Part shown: positions 1 to 7,517 of the stretch, in pieces | Numbering within the stretch: the first letter of the stretch is position 1 | Layout: each line of letters begins with the position of its first letter | DNA from: Microbacterium murale | GTDB taxonomy: Bacteria; Actinomycetota; Actinomycetes; Actinomycetales; Microbacteriaceae | DNA length: 64,000 nt | Direction of reading: 5' to 3' | NCBI RefSeq assembly: GCF_030815955.1 | Contig: NZ_JAUSXK010000001.1 | Coordinates: forward strand, 2,604,001 to 2,668,000 | The notes under the pieces: model-generated | Seen by the model: only the letters and a program-made list of their open reading frames with translations | Told to the model about the DNA's origin: nothing | Database searches by the model: none | Translations under genes and position numbers: made by a program

Positions 1-5
1 ATTGC

Positions 6-815
6 TCATGCGGACTCCCGGTTCTCTCGTACTTGCTGACGTGCGCGCGCGATCGCAGACTCCACCGCTTTCGCGGTCATGCCGAGCTTCTCGCCGATCT
101 CGGCGTGCGTGAAACCGTGCGTCACGTTCAGATAAAACGCTGAGCGGGCACGCTCGTCCTTGATGCTTCCGAATGCACGACGCAGCTCGTCCTTGATGTG
201 CGCCGCCTCGCTCGCATCGGGAGCCGCAGGCGTCGACGGCCCCTCCTCGAAGTCGTCAGCCCAGGCCGTCGCGGGCGGCGGAGCCTGCGGCTCCGTATAC
301 GAACGCAGCTCTTCCCGACGCCAACGCTTGTAGACGTTGCTGAACTGCAGCAGGCACTGGCCCACGAAGAACGTACGCAAGGAAGCACCCTTGGCGGGGT
401 CCCAATTACCCGGAACGAGCACCCTGTCTCGAAACGCGGTGAGGGCAAGAACGATCGTCTCATCCGCCAGGCTCTCGGCCTCTTCGATCATCGAACCCGG
501 GCGGGGCTCTGGCTCCAGTGCGCCAAAACCTTTCCGCTTCACCTCGCCACGAATCTGCCCTTTGTAGATCCATCCGCGGATGACAGCCCACCCGTACTTT
601 GCGATCTCGTTCGCGAATAACTCATAGTTCCGGCCACGGTATCCGCTGGCCTGAAGTGCGGTCGCGAGGTCGCGGTCTCCAGCGAGCCGGTCGAATCGTT
701 CCTCGGCGCGATCGCGGTCCGCCTCCGCAAGCCAGGCCTGATCCGTTGCCCACGCGCTGAGAGTAGGAACGCCATCGGAGGACGAATGCCCTTCGGGCTC
801 GTCGTTACCGGTCAT
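6..815 (-). CDS. RNA polymerase sigma-factor-like protein
   Basis: 269 aa. The C-terminus (about 215-262) has the layout of a sigma-70 region 4 helix-turn-helix: an acidic helix, then the GFTHAEIGEKLGMTAKAVESAIARARQQ segment in which the second helix would read the -35 element. The middle (about 140-170, ASLRTFFVGQCLLQF then KRWRREE) is where region 2 would lie but is poorly conserved. The start ATG is preceded by GAGGGA. No anti-sigma factor gene lies next to it. It probably directs RNA polymerase to a small regulon, but the targets cannot be told. It could also be a sigma-like transcription factor. The gene ends 5 nt from the window edge. Confidence 0.7.
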   Translation of the reverse strand: MTGNDEPEGHSSSDGVPTLSAWATDQAWLAEADRDRAEERFDRLAGDRDLATALQASGYRGRNYELFANEIAKYGWAVIRGWIYKGQIRGEVKRKGFGALEPEPRPGSMIEEAESLADETIVLALTAFRDRVLVPGNWDPAKGASLRTFFVGQCLLQFSNVYKRWRREELRSYTEPQAPPPATAWADDFEEGPSTPAAPDASEAAHIKDELRRAFGSIKDERARSAFYLNVTHGFTHAEIGEKLGMTAKAVESAIARARQQVRENRESA

Positions 816-1027
816 AGCATTCCCTCGCGATCCTGATCAGCTCATAGTCACCACGATCCCTCATATGTCCGACATCGCGGGCTTCCCCTTGCCGCTCGCA
901 AGAAAAGTGCTGATGTTGCCAGCTGACCTCGCAACGCGCCGACCGCGCGTATTCCGACCCCCGTGCTCCAACCCGCTACGTCGAAACCGCTCAACGTTCA
1001 GGCAGGTCTGAATGAAACGCGATTAGC

Positions 1028-1123
1028 GACAGCTTTCGTGAGACAACCTGGACTCCCGGCAGCGCATCAGTCACGCGGCATTTCGGGAATGTCATGTCTC
1101 AGTGGCTGACAACTTTCGTGAGA
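1028..1123. repeat. Two direct 16-nt repeats, possible IS remnant
   Basis: GACAGCTTTCGTGAGA at 1028-1043 recurs as GACAACTTTCGTGAGA at 1108-1123, one mismatch, exactly 80 nt apart. They lie in the 340-nt gap between the sigma-like gene and the GNAT gene, where I see no gene. The CTTTCGTGAGA core with flanking GTCTCAGTGGCTGACA looks like the terminal repeats of IS481-type elements as I remember them, but there is no transposase, so this is at most a scar. Confidence 0.4.
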
Positions 1124-1155
1124 TCGGACAGGAGCTGTGTCGCTATGTTGTCGAG

Positions 1156-1602
1156 ATGAGCGTGCTGCCCAATGTCGAGGTCCTTTCGTCCATGACCGAT
1201 GCCGACGCGACCGACATCGAGCATCTGCTCGGGCAGCTGTCGACGACGGCGACATTCGATCGATCCCGCCTCGCGACGATCATCACCCATGATGCAACTG
1301 AGGTGCTTGTGGTGCGGGACGCCGGCCGAATAGTCGGTGCGGCAACGCTCGTCACATTCCCGCTCCCGTCGGGATGGCGAGGCCACGTGGACGACGTAGT
1401 CGTCGATGAGGCGATGCGGGGGAGGGGCATTGCACGAGCGCTGCTCGTGCGGATGACGGAGCTTGCAGCCGATCGCGGACTCCGCACCCTCGATCTCACG
1501 TCGAGGCCGTCGCGCGAGTCTGCGCTGCGACTGTATGAATCCGTTGGGTTCGTGCCGCGGGAAACGAACGTGCTTCGATTCACGCCGACAGTATTCCCGT
1601 AG
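1156..1602 (+). CDS. GNAT family N-acetyltransferase
   Basis: 148 aa from the chosen ATG. GNAT fold: beta-strand start at PNVEVLSSM, the acetyl-CoA pyrophosphate-binding loop in VVDEAMRGRGIARALLVRM (R-G-x-G-I/A), and the C-terminal ESALRLYESVGFVPRE strand-helix typical of the family. It should transfer an acetyl group from acetyl-CoA to an unknown amine. The upstream in-frame GTG at 1102 lies inside a repeat and adds 18 unlike residues. ATG 1156 has TATGTT 6 nt before it, matching the leaderless pattern seen elsewhere here. It converges on the XRE-cupin gene. Confidence 0.85.
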   Translation: MSVLPNVEVLSSMTDADATDIEHLLGQLSTTATFDRSRLATIITHDATEVLVVRDAGRIVGAATLVTFPLPSGWRGHVDDVVVDEAMRGRGIARALLVRMTELAADRGLRTLDLTSRPSRESALRLYESVGFVPRETNVLRFTPTVFP

Positions 1603-1666
1603 GGGCGGTACTCGATCTGGAACCTCAACGTCCCCGACCGCGACTCGGACATTCGCTGCAATCGGA

Positions 1667-2248
1667 CTAGTCGTGTTCGGTGCCAGTGCGAACGTGTGCG
1701 CGTTCGCCTTGACGTCCGAATAGGCTGAGCACCTCAGCTGGTCTATCGTCGGCGCTTCCGAACCAGTGGGGCACATGGGTGTCGAATTCGGCTACCTCGC
1801 CCGCGCTCAACCTCAGGTCATGGCTGCCGAGGAGGAGGCGCATCGTTCCGCTCAGCACGTAGAGCCATTCGTATCCCTCGTGCGTACGCGGTCGGGGTTC
1901 GACCTGGCTGCCCGGTATCAGGATCTTCCACGCCTGTACCGAACCCGGCTGCGGCGTCAGCGGGATGACCACGCGGCCGTGGACACGGCGCGGCTTCAAC
2001 CGGACCCGCGGATCACCCACCTCGGGCGCTCCGACAAGTTCGTCCAGTGGCACCCGGTACGTCTGCGCCAGGGGAAGCAGCAGTTCCAGGTTCGGCTTGC
2101 GCTGCCCGGTCTCCAAGCGGGAGAGCGTGCTCTTGGAGATTCCCGTCGCATCCGCGAGCGCGGTCAACGTCATCCCTCGCTGCACCCGCAACCACTTCAA
2201 TCGGGGCCCGACGGCGTCCAGCGCCGCGTGTATCCCGGTCCCGTCCAC
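1667..2248 (-). CDS. XRE-family regulator with cupin domain
   Basis: 193 aa. The N-terminal HTH_3 domain (about 12-68, LKWLRVQRGMTLTALADATGISKSTLSRLETGQRKP) binds DNA; the C-terminal cupin (about 90-180, with THEGYEWLYVLSGTMRLLLGSHDLRLSAGEVAEF) probably senses a small ligand. This two-domain build is common among regulators of amine, sugar or amino-acid metabolism. A longer TTG start at 2284 is possible, but that TTG is better read as the -35 (TTGCCG, 18-nt spacer, CATACT). GTG 2248 then sits 6 nt after the -10, so the transcript would be leaderless. It is divergent from a small membrane protein that may be its target. Confidence 0.85.
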   Translation of the reverse strand: MDGTGIHAALDAVGPRLKWLRVQRGMTLTALADATGISKSTLSRLETGQRKPNLELLLPLAQTYRVPLDELVGAPEVGDPRVRLKPRRVHGRVVIPLTPQPGSVQAWKILIPGSQVEPRPRTHEGYEWLYVLSGTMRLLLGSHDLRLSAGEVAEFDTHVPHWFGSADDRPAEVLSLFGRQGERAHVRTGTEHD

Positions 2249-2252
2249 GACC

Positions 2253-2295
2253 CAAGTATGAACGGAGTTTCCCAGTTTCGGCAACTTAAATTGCC
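2253..2295 (-). promoter_or_regulatory. Promoter and palindromic operator of the XRE-cupin gene
   Basis: On the minus strand, TTGCCG (2279-2284 region) and CATACT lie 18 nt apart just before GTG 2248. The palindrome GGCAACTTAAATTGCC (2280-2295, 5-bp arms plus a TTAA core) overlaps the -35 and faces the divergent gene at 2327, whose possible -10 is TATAGA at 2304. This is a likely autoregulatory site; binding by this regulator is inferred. Confidence 0.55.
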
Positions 2296-2326
2296 ATTAG
2301 AGGTATAGAGGCGAGAGTCTCATCCC

Positions 2327-2605
2327 ATGAACAAGTTCGACACCCCGCCCGCTGCCGGCCAGATCCCCACTGCTCCGGTACCGATTCCGCCTCCGTCGAA
2401 GCACCAGCTCGCGCTCATGATCTGGATCGCGGTCTTCCCCACTCTCACCATCCTCAATCTCTTTCTCGGCGAACTGCTCGGCGGTATCCCGATGGTCTGG
2501 CGCACGCTGATTCTCGTCACGATCGCGGTGCCCATCGTCATCTACGCCGTCATGCCCCAGCTCCACCGTGTTCGTCGCGCCTTCTATATGCGACGCGCAC
2601 GGTAA
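2327..2605 (+). CDS. Small two-helix membrane protein
   Basis: 92 aa. A Pro-rich N-terminus (PPAAGQIPTAPVPIPPPS) is followed by two hydrophobic segments (about 27-48 and 56-76) and a basic tail (HRVRRAFYMRRAR). The two-helix segment (ALMIWIAVFPTLTILNLFLGE ending IYAVMPQL) resembles the membrane tail I know from antibiotic-biosynthesis-monooxygenase-like membrane proteins, here without the enzymatic domain. Function unknown. It has a GAGGCGAGAG leader and is divergent from the XRE-cupin regulator across a palindrome, so that regulator may control it. Confidence 0.75.
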   Translation: MNKFDTPPAAGQIPTAPVPIPPPSKHQLALMIWIAVFPTLTILNLFLGELLGGIPMVWRTLILVTIAVPIVIYAVMPQLHRVRRAFYMRRAR

Positions 2606-2672
2606 CTCGTCCCCGATGCCGTCGCGCTGACGTCTTGGTACTACTGCACACCCAGCCGACAGGTTGGCGTGT

Positions 2673-3320
2673 TCACGCGCCGTCCTGGTCGTGCCTGGAG
2701 AGGAGTTCGTTCAGGATCGTTGCGTGGCGGATGAGGAAGGTTCGCTCGTCCAGCTTCTTTCGGCGAAGCCACGCGGTGACCTCGCCGTTGTGTTTGCTCG
2801 CGTTGCATGACGCGCAGGCCGGAACCACGTTCTCCAAGGTGTAGCGGCCACCCCGCGAAATTGGCATGATGCAATCCCGCTGCACGGCAGCATCCACCGC
2901 CTGGCAGTACGCGCAACCGCCCCACGCCTCGCGGACATCCGCCCATTGCGCGGGTGTGAGGTCGTTGTCCACGCGTGCCAGTCGCTGCTTTCTACGCTTG
3001 GCATACCTTGCGCGAGCCGCAGTCGACCTCGTAGCGGCAGGAAACTTTCGACCAGGAGGCACAGGTTCACCGTACCGCGCGGGTAGCTTGCGGCAAGATC
3101 GATGCTGCCATGTGGCGAGGTCCTGGCCGCACACGTCTCGGGGATCGGCTCGCATGCGCTTCTCGACCGCAGTCGCGTCATCCCCGACGGTCACTCCCCA
3201 CGATCCGAGTCCGACCGCTCCAAGTCGTTCGACGCTCTCCCTCAACGGGTAGCGAAGCCGCTCACTCCGCCGGAGGCGCCACCGTCTCGCGGATCGTGAG
3301 GGTCGTCGCCAACTCGACAT
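2673..3320 (-). CDS. HNH endonuclease domain protein
   Basis: Up to 215 aa. The C-terminal half (about 134-190) has a zinc-type HNH nuclease fold: CAYCQ, then RDCIMPISRGGRYTLENVVPAC, then CASCNASKHN. The two CxxC pairs bind zinc and the D-C-I-M-P-I-S-R-G-G segment stands where DHIIPLSRGG usually is. The classic catalytic His before this segment appears replaced (RDCIMPI), so activity is uncertain. The start is unclear: the first ATG overlaps the LacI gene by 59 nt and gives an Arg-rich shadow-like stretch. GTG 3194 or ATG 3155 are more credible starts. It lies downstream of lacI on the same strand. Confidence 0.65.
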   Translation of the reverse strand: MSSWRRPSRSARRWRLRRSERLRYPLRESVERLGAVGLGSWGVTVGDDATAVEKRMRADPRDVCGQDLATWQHRSCRKLPARYGEPVPPGRKFPAATRSTAARARYAKRRKQRLARVDNDLTPAQWADVREAWGGCAYCQAVDAAVQRDCIMPISRGGRYTLENVVPACASCNASKHNGEVTAWLRRKKLDERTFLIRHATILNELLSRHDQDGA

Positions 3321-4302
3321 GACGTGAGACCGGCGGCTGCCCTGCTGCGAGAGACTCGACGGTCTGCACTGCCATGCGGCCCATATCTTCGAGGTGCTGC
3401 CGCACGGTGGTCAGCGGCGGCGTCGTCCAGGGAGCTTGCGGCGTGTCGTCGAACCCGATGACACTGAGGTCTTCCGGCACCCGTACTCCGAGCTCGCGCG
3501 CGGTCGCGAGCACACCGACGGCGATCTCGTCGTCTGCAGCCATGATCGCCGTCGGGGGGCGTGATGTCGTCAGCATCTCACGGGCGTGCCGCGCGCCGGC
3601 AGCCACGTCGAACTGATCGGACACGGCCATGGTGGGATCGGCTTCCAGGTCCGCAGCATCGAGCGCGGCGCGGTAGCCGTACAGACGATCTCGGGCGGCG
3701 ACCGATGACTCAGGGCCGCCGATCCACGCGATCCGGCGGTGACCGAGTGAGATCAGGTAGTCGACCGCCGCCCTTGCGCCCGCCCAGTTGCTGGACGCGA
3801 TGCTCACCAGCCGTCGATGCGCAGTGTCGACAGGGTCGACCATCACGAAGGGCAATTTCGCCTCGGCGGCGGCGTCGAGCAGCGCATCAGGCCTGGACAG
3901 GGTCAACCCGACGACGCCGATGACGCCGGCGGCACGCTGGTCGGCGATCCACGCGTGCGCGACAGCCCGCTGGGTGCGCACCGTGCGATCGGGGGCCAGT
4001 CGGGTCAACAGGTCGAGACGATTGTCTGTGGCCGAGGCGAGAACACCCTGGAGGACGTTCAGGATGTACGGCGATGCGGGGATGTCGAAGGCGACGGCGA
4101 TCGCGCGCCGCCCGTCGGCGGCCGGTGACGTCGTGGGCCGGTAGTCGAGTTCGGCCACTGCAGCGAGCACGCGCTCCCTGGTCTCCGCCGACACATCGTC
4201 GCGACCGTTGAGCGCCTTGGACACCGTCGCCTTCGACACTCCTGATGCGGTGGCCACATCGGAGAGTGTCGCCTTGCGCGGCATGGCCGAGCTGGAACTC
4301 AT
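3262..4302 (-). CDS. LacI-family repressor of the xyloside operon
   Basis: 346 aa. The N-terminal LacI helix-turn-helix and hinge (about 9-60, ATLSDVATASGVSKATVSKALNGRDDVSAETRERVLAAVAELDYRP) precedes a periplasmic-binding-like sugar domain ending in VIGFDDTPQAPWTTPPLTTVRQ, the usual effector/dimer region. ATG 4302 is preferred to ATG 4308 because GGAAGG ends 6 nt before it. It is divergent from the GH39 gene, and a CGAAAC-N-GTTTCG palindrome lies near each start. It should repress the operon and itself until a xyloside or related sugar binds; the ligand is inferred from the GH39 neighbour. Confidence 0.9.
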   Translation of the reverse strand: MSSSSAMPRKATLSDVATASGVSKATVSKALNGRDDVSAETRERVLAAVAELDYRPTTSPAADGRRAIAVAFDIPASPYILNVLQGVLASATDNRLDLLTRLAPDRTVRTQRAVAHAWIADQRAAGVIGVVGLTLSRPDALLDAAAEAKLPFVMVDPVDTAHRRLVSIASSNWAGARAAVDYLISLGHRRIAWIGGPESSVAARDRLYGYRAALDAADLEADPTMAVSDQFDVAAGARHAREMLTTSRPPTAIMAADDEIAVGVLATARELGVRVPEDLSVIGFDDTPQAPWTTPPLTTVRQHLEDMGRMAVQTVESLAAGQPPVSRHVELATTLTIRETVAPPAE

Positions 4303-4312
4303 CTTCATCCTT

Positions 4313-4327
4313 CCGAAACTGTTTCGG
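4313..4327. promoter_or_regulatory. LacI-type operator 1
   Basis: CCGAAACTGTTTCGG is a perfect 7-1-7 inverted repeat just upstream of lacI. It shares the core CGAAAC-N-GTTTCG with a second site 102 nt away. Its AT-flanked centre and size fit LacI-family operators. Its position in the leader of lacI suggests autorepression. Confidence 0.75.
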
Positions 4328-4414
4328 TAAACTTATGCCGTTATCAAACCGTGATATTGCCAACTCGACACTGAATGGCTGGTCACGCTACCGTGAACCT
4401 GCACTCAATCCTAG

Positions 4415-4427
4415 CGAAACAGTTTCG
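4415..4427. promoter_or_regulatory. LacI-type operator 2
   Basis: CGAAACAGTTTCG, a perfect 6-1-6 inverted repeat with the same core as operator 1, 39 nt before the GH39 start. The TAATTT immediately downstream could be a -10. Repressor bound here would block the GH39-transporter operon. With operator 1 it could form a loop across the divergent region. Confidence 0.75.
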
Positions 4428-4465
4428 TAATTTCAGGCTGTTTGCTCGATCAAAGGAGATTCTCG

Positions 4466-6103
4466 ATGGTTCTTGATGTGTCGGTGTCTACCGTACTGGC
4501 AGACAGGGAACCCGCGACCGAGCGGGTGCTGCGGCACGTCTGGAACGAATGCGTCGGCGCAGGCAGGGCCAATGAGGCGCTTCGGGCAGACTGGCAGGCG
4601 CACTTCCGCGAAGCCGTCGACGTGCTGGGCGTCAGGCACGTACGCTTCCACGGGCTCTTCCACGATGACATGTTCGTGTATCGCACCGAGAACGGCGGCG
4701 GTTTCGGTCCGTACTCCCCGCTGCCCGAGCCGGTGTACACCTTCGCCTACGTCGACAAGGTGTTCGACGGGATCCTCGATGCGGGGGCGCGACCGTTCGT
4801 CGAACTCGGATTCATGCCGCGTGCACTGGCTACGCAGACCGAGACTCTGTTCTGGTGGAAGGCGCACTGCAGCCCTCCCAACGACATGAATCGCTGGGTC
4901 GAACTCGTCACGACCACGATCCGGCACTGGATCGACCGCTACGGCATCGATGAGGTCAGGCAGTGGCCGTTCGAAGTGTGGAACGAGCCGAATCTCGTAC
5001 CGCACTTCTGGACCGGCACACGTACGGAGTACTTCGAGCTCTACGAGGCCAGCGCGAGGGCGGTCAAGGCGATCGACCCCGGTATCAGAGTGGGCGGTCC
5101 GTCCACGAGCGTCTTCGTCCCCGACGCGCGATACGCCGGCGAGTATCACGACCCGGCTCTGGAAGTCGAGACCGCCGAGACAGCCGACCCCGACAGCCTG
5201 GAATGGCAGCCGGTGTGGATCCATGAGTTCCTCGCCTACTGCGCCGAGCGCGACGTGCCCCTCGATTTCCTCTCCACGCACCTGTACCCGACCGATTACG
5301 CCGCTGATTCGACGGGACGGGGCAAGGCGATCACCCGCCACGCGGATGCGACCCGTCAGGACCTCGAGCTCATGCGGGCGATCATCGAGGACAGCCCGTA
5401 CCCGGACGTTGAACTGCACATCACCGAATGGTCGACTTCACCGTCCAGTCGCGACGCGATTCATGACACGCTGTTCGCGGCGCCGTACATCGTGCGCGCG
5501 TTCCTCAAAAGCGAATCCATGGCCGAATCGATCTCGTACTGGACCTTCACCGACGTCTTCGAAGAGGGCGGCGGCGGCATCGGCCCCTTCCATGGCGGCT
5601 TCGGGTTCGTGAACGAGCAGGGACTGCACAAGCCGACCTTCCACGCCATGGCGATGCTCAACAGGCTGGGTGATCGGATCGTCCACGATCTGCCTTACGG
5701 TGCGATCACGCGGTCCTCGGGAACTGGGGACATCTCGGCGATCTTCTACAACTATCCGGATGAGATGGGTGGCGCGGGCCTGGAGTCGCGTTCCAACTAT
5801 CGCAGTACCCGTGAGCTGGCACTCATCGGTTCACCGCGCGGTATTCGGCACACGCTCGAGGGGCTGACTCCGGGGGCCATGTTCACTCTTGAGATCCTCG
5901 ATTGGGAGCACGGAAACGTCGCCGAGGCATGGCATCGGATGGGGTCCCCACTCAATCTCAGCCGCGAGCAGACTGCGGAACTCCGCGAGACCGCGGACCG
6001 CCTGGACCGGAGGACTCTCACCGTCAGTGACGACGGCGCACTGCACATCGACTTCGCACTCTCCGCGTGGGCGGTCGCCTCGATCGCTCCACAGACCCAC
6101 TAG
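4466..6103 (+). CDS. xynB: GH39 beta-xylosidase
   Basis: 545 aa, the usual length for family GH39. The TIM barrel carries WNEPN with the predicted acid/base Glu at residue 174 and HITEWSTS with the predicted nucleophile Glu at about 321. Other family segments are visible: FVELGFMPRALA, YWTFTDVFEEGGGG, FHGGFGF and KPTFHAM. A C-terminal beta domain follows. There is no signal peptide, so it acts in the cytoplasm on imported xylo-oligosaccharides, releasing xylose from non-reducing ends (retaining mechanism). AAAGGAGA ends 6 nt before ATG 4466; an upstream TTG at 4442 is less likely. First gene of an operon with a sugar transporter. Confidence 0.92.
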   Translation: MVLDVSVSTVLADREPATERVLRHVWNECVGAGRANEALRADWQAHFREAVDVLGVRHVRFHGLFHDDMFVYRTENGGGFGPYSPLPEPVYTFAYVDKVFDGILDAGARPFVELGFMPRALATQTETLFWWKAHCSPPNDMNRWVELVTTTIRHWIDRYGIDEVRQWPFEVWNEPNLVPHFWTGTRTEYFELYEASARAVKAIDPGIRVGGPSTSVFVPDARYAGEYHDPALEVETAETADPDSLEWQPVWIHEFLAYCAERDVPLDFLSTHLYPTDYAADSTGRGKAITRHADATRQDLELMRAIIEDSPYPDVELHITEWSTSPSSRDAIHDTLFAAPYIVRAFLKSESMAESISYWTFTDVFEEGGGGIGPFHGGFGFVNEQGLHKPTFHAMAMLNRLGDRIVHDLPYGAITRSSGTGDISAIFYNYPDEMGGAGLESRSNYRSTRELALIGSPRGIRHTLEGLTPGAMFTLEILDWEHGNVAEAWHRMGSPLNLSREQTAELRETADRLDRRTLTVSDDGALHIDFALSAWAVASIAPQTH

Positions 6104-6135
6104 ATACACGAACCCACACACGAAAGGACTCGAAG

Positions 6136-7428
6136 ATGAGGACCAAGAGGAAAGCCATCGCGTTCACGGCCATCGCCGCATCGACCGCACTCATTCTCTC
6201 CGGCTGCAGCGGAGGCGGCGCTGAGGGCGGTGGAGGCGAGACGCCGGAAACGCTCACGGTCGCGACTTGGGTGGACATCCCGCCGGAGCTGCTCGAACAG
6301 TTCACCGATGAGACCGGCATCAAGGTCGAGGTCAATTCCTTCGCCGACGGTGCGTCCGCGCAGACGGTGCTGCGCAACGGGCTCGCCTCCGACGGCGCTG
6401 GGTTGTCGGACCTTCACCTCGTCGAGCTCGACTGGTGGACCGAGATGATGGCGTTGCCCGAAGACTGGGTCACCCTGCCCGCCGTCGAGGACCGATGGGT
6501 CGACTGGAAGGTCACTCAGGGATCCGTCGGTGACGAGATCAAGGGCTACGGCATGGATATCGGCCCGCTCGCGATCGCCTACGACTCCACGCTGATGGAA
6601 GCCGCCGGCCTCCCCTCAGACCCGGAGGGATTCACCGAGTTCATCGGCGGCGAGGACGCCACATGGGAGTCGTTCCTCGACGCCGGCCGGCAGTTCAGCG
6701 AGGCATCGGATGCCGCGTGGATCGACTCGACCAGCACCGCGATCCAGGCGGCGATCAACCAGCTTCCCGCCGCATTCGAGGATCCGGACACCGGCGATGC
6801 GCTTCCGCTGGCGGAGAACGACGATGTGGAAGAGTTGTTCACCATGTTCGGAGATGCGGCCGAGGAAGGCGTCTCCGCAGGAGTGGGAATCGGTCATGCC
6901 GACTGGGGCGCCGGATTCCAGGCGCGCCGGTGGGCGACCGTCATCACACCGGCATGGGCGACAGGCATCATTGCAGAGAACGCCGCGGGTCTCGAGGGAT
7001 GGCGGATCGCGAATGCCTTCCCTGACGGCGGCGGAAACTGGGGCGGCTCGTTCTTCGCCGTTCCGGCCGCGGGCGAGCACACCGACGCAGCCGTCGAGCT
7101 CGCGGACTTCCTCACTTCACCGGAAGCTGCCGTGTCGATGTTCCTGCTGAACGGTCAGTTCCCGTCGCAGCTCGACGCGATGCAGGATCCTGCCGTTTCG
7201 GAGACCGCGAACGAGTTCTTCGGCGGCCAGGAGACCGGAGCCATCTACGCGGGCCTGGCCGAGTCCGCCGGCGACAAAGCCGCCGGCGGATACCGCGGCG
7301 TGAACTTCGCCGGGATCCAGACGCTCGTGATGGACGGCATCCGACGCATCGAATCGGGAAGCGAGGATGCCGCGGCGGCATGGGCCTCATCGGTCGCCGA
7401 GTTCGACGCGCTCGGACTGACCGACTGA
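6136..7428 (+). CDS. Sugar ABC transporter substrate-binding lipoprotein
   Basis: 430 aa. A basic N-terminus and hydrophobic stretch end in the lipobox LILSGC (Cys 24), so it is lipid-anchored outside the membrane. The rest is an extracellular solute-binding domain of the maltose/oligosaccharide type (SBP family 1). GAAAGGA precedes ATG 6136; the longer GTG start would bury the signal peptide. It follows the GH39 gene by 32 nt and precedes two CUT1 permeases, so it most likely captures xylo-oligosaccharides. A strong hairpin follows the stop codon. Confidence 0.92.
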   Translation: MRTKRKAIAFTAIAASTALILSGCSGGGAEGGGGETPETLTVATWVDIPPELLEQFTDETGIKVEVNSFADGASAQTVLRNGLASDGAGLSDLHLVELDWWTEMMALPEDWVTLPAVEDRWVDWKVTQGSVGDEIKGYGMDIGPLAIAYDSTLMEAAGLPSDPEGFTEFIGGEDATWESFLDAGRQFSEASDAAWIDSTSTAIQAAINQLPAAFEDPDTGDALPLAENDDVEELFTMFGDAAEEGVSAGVGIGHADWGAGFQARRWATVITPAWATGIIAENAAGLEGWRIANAFPDGGGNWGGSFFAVPAAGEHTDAAVELADFLTSPEAAVSMFLLNGQFPSQLDAMQDPAVSETANEFFGGQETGAIYAGLAESAGDKAAGGYRGVNFAGIQTLVMDGIRRIESGSEDAAAAWASSVAEFDALGLTD

Positions 7429-7445
7429 TCGACTGAGCATGCAGT

Positions 7446-7479
7446 GCCGTGGCCCGTTCAGTCCGGGACGGGCCACGGC
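7446..7479 (+). terminator. Intercistronic hairpin after binding-protein gene
   Basis: GCCGTGGCCCGT (7446-7457) pairs perfectly with ACGGGCCACGGC (7468-7479), a 12-bp GC-rich stem with a 10-nt loop and no U-tract. Lying between the lipoprotein and permease genes, it probably acts as a partial terminator or 3' mRNA stabiliser, giving more binding protein than permease. Confidence 0.6.
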
Positions 7480-7517
7480 GCACACGCGTTCACAACGAAG
7501 GTGAAACAGGCAGAGAC

